NCBI GenBank assembly: GCA_964484765.1
Contig: CAZAGI010000004.1
Coordinates: 62,001-126,000 of the forward strand
Direction: 5' to 3'
Length of the DNA: 64,000 nt
DNA from: DSVQ01 sp964484765
GTDB taxonomy: Bacteria > Planctomycetota > Planctomycetia > Planctomycetales > Planctomycetaceae
Shown here: positions 60,822 to 64,000 of the stretch, piece by piece
How the letters are laid out: each line of letters begins with the position of its first letter
Numbering within the stretch: position 1 is the first letter of the stretch
Program-made: the position numbers and the translations under genes
Notes under the pieces: generated by a model
Database searches by the model: none
What the model saw: the letters and a program-made list of their open reading frames with translations, nothing else
What the model was told of the DNA's origin: nothing

Positions 60822-62147
60822 TCAGCAGTGCGCGGCCATCAATGCTTGCGGCGGAACGCCTGCAGTTTGGCTGAGACAACGCATTTCAGGGAATCGGATC
60901 GGTCCCCAAACCGCCGGCCAACCTTGGCTCTGTAGCGGTCCCGGTTCAATTTCAAATCGCAAGACATCCGCCAGCGAGTCGAACAACCGCCGCCCCTGGC
61001 TGCGCGCTGTCCCCAGCGAAATCGCGCAGTGATACCGCCCCGGGGCCAACTGTTCCGTCGGAAGTCCGAACCGATACGTACACCGCGAATCCACGGGCGG
61101 CGGGGCGATCGCTTCTGAAAACATACTACCCACGGGGGCTTCATCGTCTCGAAAAACAGTCAGGGCAACGACGAAATCCTCAGCCGGCTGCGGTGCCTGC
61201 ACGCCGACGGAGACTACCACGTTGGTCCCTTCGGTCACGGGCTGTGTGGATTCGACTTCGAGTGCGTCGAACCGCAATTCCCCGCTCAGACCCGCAAACG
61301 GGCGGGGCAAATCGACAATGGACATCGTCGCCCCGCGCGCTTCAGCATTCTCCTGCGAATACCGTTCAATCGCCTCTGCGGTGGCCCCATCAAACAGAAC
61401 TGCACCGTGTGACAGCACAATGGAACGCGACGTCAATGCCCGGACCGAGGGCATATTGTGGCTGACGAATAGCACCGTTCGCCCCGATGCCGAAACCGCT
61501 TGCATCCGCCCGAGGCACTTGCGCTGAAACTCCAGATCGCCGACAGCGAGCACCTCATCGATAATCAGAATTTCCGATTCCAAGTAGGCGGCGACCGCGA
61601 AGGCGAGGCGAACGGTCATCCCCGATGAATACCGTTTCACCGGAGTATCAATAAACGGTTCGACACCAGCGAAGGCGACAATCTCATCGAACTGCCGGCG
61701 CACATCCGCCCGTGTCATTCCCAGAATTGTGCCGTTGAGGAACACGTTTTCGCGGCCCGTCAATTCCGGATGAAAGCCCGTGCCTACTTCCAGCAGGCTC
61801 GCGACACGCCCGCAGAGTTCGACACGTCCCTTCGTCGGCGTCACGATGCTGGAAAGGATTTTGAGCAGCGTGCTCTTGCCCGCCCCGTTTCTGCCGATGA
61901 TGCCGACAACTTCACCGGGTGGTACGTCGAAAGAGACATCGCGCAGCGCCCAGAAATGATGATCACCGTTTTGTGGCTGCGCCGATGAGGCCGGGCGGTC
62001 GATAGCTGCCGTGCTCTTCCTGGTCCGAAAAACGCGACCCGCGGCTGAATTAATCAACTCGCGCAGCGAACGCGCATGGGTTTCCCCGAGGCGATACTGC
62101 TTGCCCAATCCTTCGACGTGAATCATCGAGTGTGCGTTTAACACCAT
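60822..62147 (-). CDS. wzt: Polysaccharide ABC exporter ATPase with Wzt C-terminal domain
   Basis: The 441-aa protein has Walker A GRNGAGKST (85-93), signature KRYSSGMTVRLAFA, Walker B ILIIDEVLAVGD and H-loop VSHNM. The last ~160 residues form a beta-sandwich (RFDALEVESTQPVTEGTNVV), as in Wzt proteins that recognise the chain's terminal modification. It works with the permease encoded just upstream to export a finished lipid-linked glycan. ATG 62147 is used; ATG 62126 is also possible. Confidence 0.92.
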   Translation of the reverse strand: MVLNAHSMIHVEGLGKQYRLGETHARSLRELINSAAGRVFRTRKSTAAIDRPASSAQPQNGDHHFWALRDVSFDVPPGEVVGIIGRNGAGKSTLLKILSSIVTPTKGRVELCGRVASLLEVGTGFHPELTGRENVFLNGTILGMTRADVRRQFDEIVAFAGVEPFIDTPVKRYSSGMTVRLAFAVAAYLESEILIIDEVLAVGDLEFQRKCLGRMQAVSASGRTVLFVSHNMPSVRALTSRSIVLSHGAVLFDGATAEAIERYSQENAEARGATMSIVDLPRPFAGLSGELRFDALEVESTQPVTEGTNVVVSVGVQAPQPAEDFVVALTVFRDDEAPVGSMFSEAIAPPPVDSRCTYRFGLPTEQLAPGRYHCAISLGTARSQGRRLFDSLADVLRFEIEPGPLQSQGWPAVWGPIRFPEMRCLSQTAGVPPQALMAAHC

Positions 62148-62151
62148 GTGC

Positions 62152-63042
62152 TCAGATCACATCCGCAAACGCGGCTTCTTGGCGGCGGAAGAAGATCAAC
62201 CCCGTGACCAGCAGCACAACCACAGTCAACAGGGAAATCACGAGCGCCACAAAATCCGGTGCCGACGTCGCCAGAAGAGACCAGCGAAATCCGTCGATGA
62301 TGCCCACCAACGGATTCAACGCATAGACCCACCGCCATTTCTCTGGCACCAGCGACGAGGAATATACGACCGGCGAGATCCACATCCACGCCTGCAATAA
62401 AAAGGGGACGGCATGTCCGATGTCGCGATAGCGCACATTGAACGCAGTCAGCCACAAGCCGAAGGCCAGCGAAGCGGCGATGGCATAGACGATAAAGAGT
62501 GGCAAGAAGACGACCGGCCAACGGGGGATCACGCCGTACCACGTCATGAGTCCCAGCGCGAGCACCAGTTGCAGGCCCAGATCAACCAGTCCCGCACCGA
62601 GACTCGACAGCGGCAAGATCAACCGCGGGAAATAGACCTTCGTGAGCAGATGCCCGCCGTTCGTCACGCTGGTGGACACGCCCGCCAGAGAAGATGAAAA
62701 ATACATCCATGGAATCAACGCGGCGAGCGCAAATAACGGATAGGGCACGCCGTCAGACGGCAAACCCGCCAGGCCACCGAACACCATTGCAAAGATCAAG
62801 ACGCTCACCAGCGGCTTAATGAACGCCCAACCATAGCCAACGATGCTTTGCCGATATCGGGCCGAAACATCGCGCCAGATCAGCAGGGTGAGCAAATCGC
62901 GATAGCGCCAGACTTCCGCCAGATTGATCCTCAGCCAGCCGTGCGGTGGTTCAATGACCTTCAGCACCGTCAATGTCGCCACAGGCGGCGGTTCGACCGC
63001 TTCGCGTTTCGACGGTGGTAGTTCGACGGTGTTCATGTTCAT
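62152..63042 (-). CDS. wzm: Polysaccharide ABC exporter permease
   Basis: The 296-aa protein has six membrane helices and the ABC2-type signature. WRDVSARYRQSIVGYGWAFI precedes helix 1. Later FNVRYRDIGHAVPFLLQAWM and ALNPLVGIIDGFRWSLL match Wzm/TagG/KpsM proteins. ATG 63042 gives an ATGA overlap with the acyltransferase gene. Together with the ATPase it forms the exporter. Confidence 0.92.
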   Translation of the reverse strand: MNMNTVELPPSKREAVEPPPVATLTVLKVIEPPHGWLRINLAEVWRYRDLLTLLIWRDVSARYRQSIVGYGWAFIKPLVSVLIFAMVFGGLAGLPSDGVPYPLFALAALIPWMYFSSSLAGVSTSVTNGGHLLTKVYFPRLILPLSSLGAGLVDLGLQLVLALGLMTWYGVIPRWPVVFLPLFIVYAIAASLAFGLWLTAFNVRYRDIGHAVPFLLQAWMWISPVVYSSSLVPEKWRWVYALNPLVGIIDGFRWSLLATSAPDFVALVISLLTVVVLLVTGLIFFRRQEAAFADVI

Positions 63043-64000
63043 GATCGCGTCACCGGGGTTGACGCACCGGGCATGGACCACACCCACCGCGGCCACCCTT
63101 GTCCGCGCCAGACCATAAACGGCTTTTCAAACAGCCAGAACAAGGCGGCTGAAACGACCAGCACCACGGGGACGATCAGCGCCATATGGATTGCCAGCGT
63201 GGGGATGTAGCCAGCATCGGAAAAGCGACCCGTGAGAAATCGTCCCACAGCGGAAATGATGGCAAAATGATACAGATAGATCGTGTAGCACATCCCGCCA
63301 ATGATCACGATCGGCGTTTGTGTCAGCAGTTGATACATAAGGCTCCCGCGCATCGACCCGGCGAATGCCACCATCGTTGCCAACGGCATCCACGCTGTGA
63401 ACTCGTAGCGCATTTGCGTCATCAGTACTCCGGCCCAACCGACACCGGCGACGAGATCCCAGCAGAGATGCCGCGGCGGCGCGCCGGCCCAATCGGTCGC
63501 GAAAATGTCGGCGAGCAGAAAGCCCACGAGAAAATGGTCGAGGTGATTAATCAAGGCCGTCGTCCAGGAACTGACGATCGGCCCGCCGGCCCACTGCTTG
63601 CCACCCATCAGCAGTCCGATTGTTAATGTCAGCAAACCGCGACGCACCCACCGTGACGGTCCATAGAACACCGCCGCCAGCAGAGGGGCGATCAGGTAAA
63701 ACTGCACTTCCACTTCCAGCGACCACGCCACGAAGTTGATCGTGCTCATCGTGCCATAGACCAGCCCGTGCACATATGCCGCGCTGGCCAGAAGATGCGG
63801 CCCGATTTCATCCCACCCGACACCTTTGACAACCACGAGCAACACACACATGACGCCGAGATTGATCAGATACGGCGGTTCCAGACGGGTTAACCGTCGC
63901 CAGTAATAACGTGACAACGGCACTGCGGCTCGCTGTCCCAATCGCGCTTCGATCAACGGCAATCCCAGGATGAATCCGCTGATCGCGAAGAACAACGGCA
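63039..64000 (-). CDS. Acyltransferase 3 family protein, 5' end outside window
   Basis: About 320 residues are visible, without the N-terminus. LFFAISGFILGLPLIEARLG matches the second conserved block of acyltransferase-3 proteins. RYYWRRLTRLEPPYLINL and about nine membrane helices follow. It would O-acetylate the exported glycan. The frame continues to the right edge, so the true start lies beyond 64000. It is the first visible gene of the leftward train. Confidence 0.88.
   Translation of the reverse strand, partial: PLFFAISGFILGLPLIEARLGQRAAVPLSRYYWRRLTRLEPPYLINLGVMCVLLVVVKGVGWDEIGPHLLASAAYVHGLVYGTMSTINFVAWSLEVEVQFYLIAPLLAAVFYGPSRWVRRGLLTLTIGLLMGGKQWAGGPIVSSWTTALINHLDHFLVGFLLADIFATDWAGAPPRHLCWDLVAGVGWAGVLMTQMRYEFTAWMPLATMVAFAGSMRGSLMYQLLTQTPIVIIGGMCYTIYLYHFAIISAVGRFLTGRFSDAGYIPTLAIHMALIVPVVLVVSAALFWLFEKPFMVWRGQGWPRWVWSMPGASTPVTRS

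Overview
The window looks like chromosomal DNA of a planctomycete. The support is a PEP-CTERM secreted protein, a remnant of an RCC1-repeat secreted protein, a Ser/Thr kinase with a C-terminal repeat region encoded behind a Sig-70_X6-type ECF sigma factor, a DUF1580-like protein, and a nucleotidyltransferase/small-partner pair. These assignments come from reading motifs; no database search was possible.

Region 1 (1-8242) is ordinary accessory chromosome. It holds a broken RCC1-repeat gene running off the left edge, a PEP-CTERM protein whose upstream DNA duplicates that of the broken gene, an ECF sigma factor/Ser-Thr kinase pair on the minus strand, a divergent ECF sigma factor/membrane protein/secreted protein operon, and the nucleotidyltransferase pair.

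Region 2 (8243-22668) is a 14.4-kb integrated element. It is bounded by a 20-bp direct repeat whose right copy is the 3' end of an intact tRNA-Asn(GTT) gene. A complete tyrosine integrase lies beside the tRNA. TTGTCAGGG-type sites occur just inside both ends. Most genes read leftward in overlapping sets: a DUF1580-like excisionase candidate, a replication-initiation-like protein, small unknown genes, a T4-type prohead protease with a possible nested scaffold start, a tape-measure-like protein, and several small proteins. A short rightward pair includes a ribbon-helix-helix-like regulator. A zinc metallopeptidase lies near the left end. I could find no terminase, portal, major capsid or lysis gene, so this is either a decayed prophage or a satellite-like element. 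It is the most unusual part of the window.

Region 3 (23336 to the right edge) is a roughly 40-kb gene train, all on the minus strand. Genes are joined by ATGA, GTGA or TGATG overlaps or by very short gaps. It encodes export and assembly of a complex surface polysaccharide: Wzm/Wzt ABC exporter, about a dozen glycosyltransferases, three FkbM-type and three other methyltransferases, GDP-mannose dehydratase, a CDP-paratose-epimerase-like enzyme, amidotransferase, two acyltransferase-3 proteins, an MBOAT/SGNH acylation pair, deacetylase, WcaF-type acetyltransferase, a GT75/reversibly-glycosylated-polypeptide-like protein, an O-antigen-ligase/Wzy-like membrane protein, a beta-helix protein, two DUF218-like proteins, and finally a Wzc-type BY-kinase. 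Transcription enters from beyond position 64000 and probably ends near 23336.
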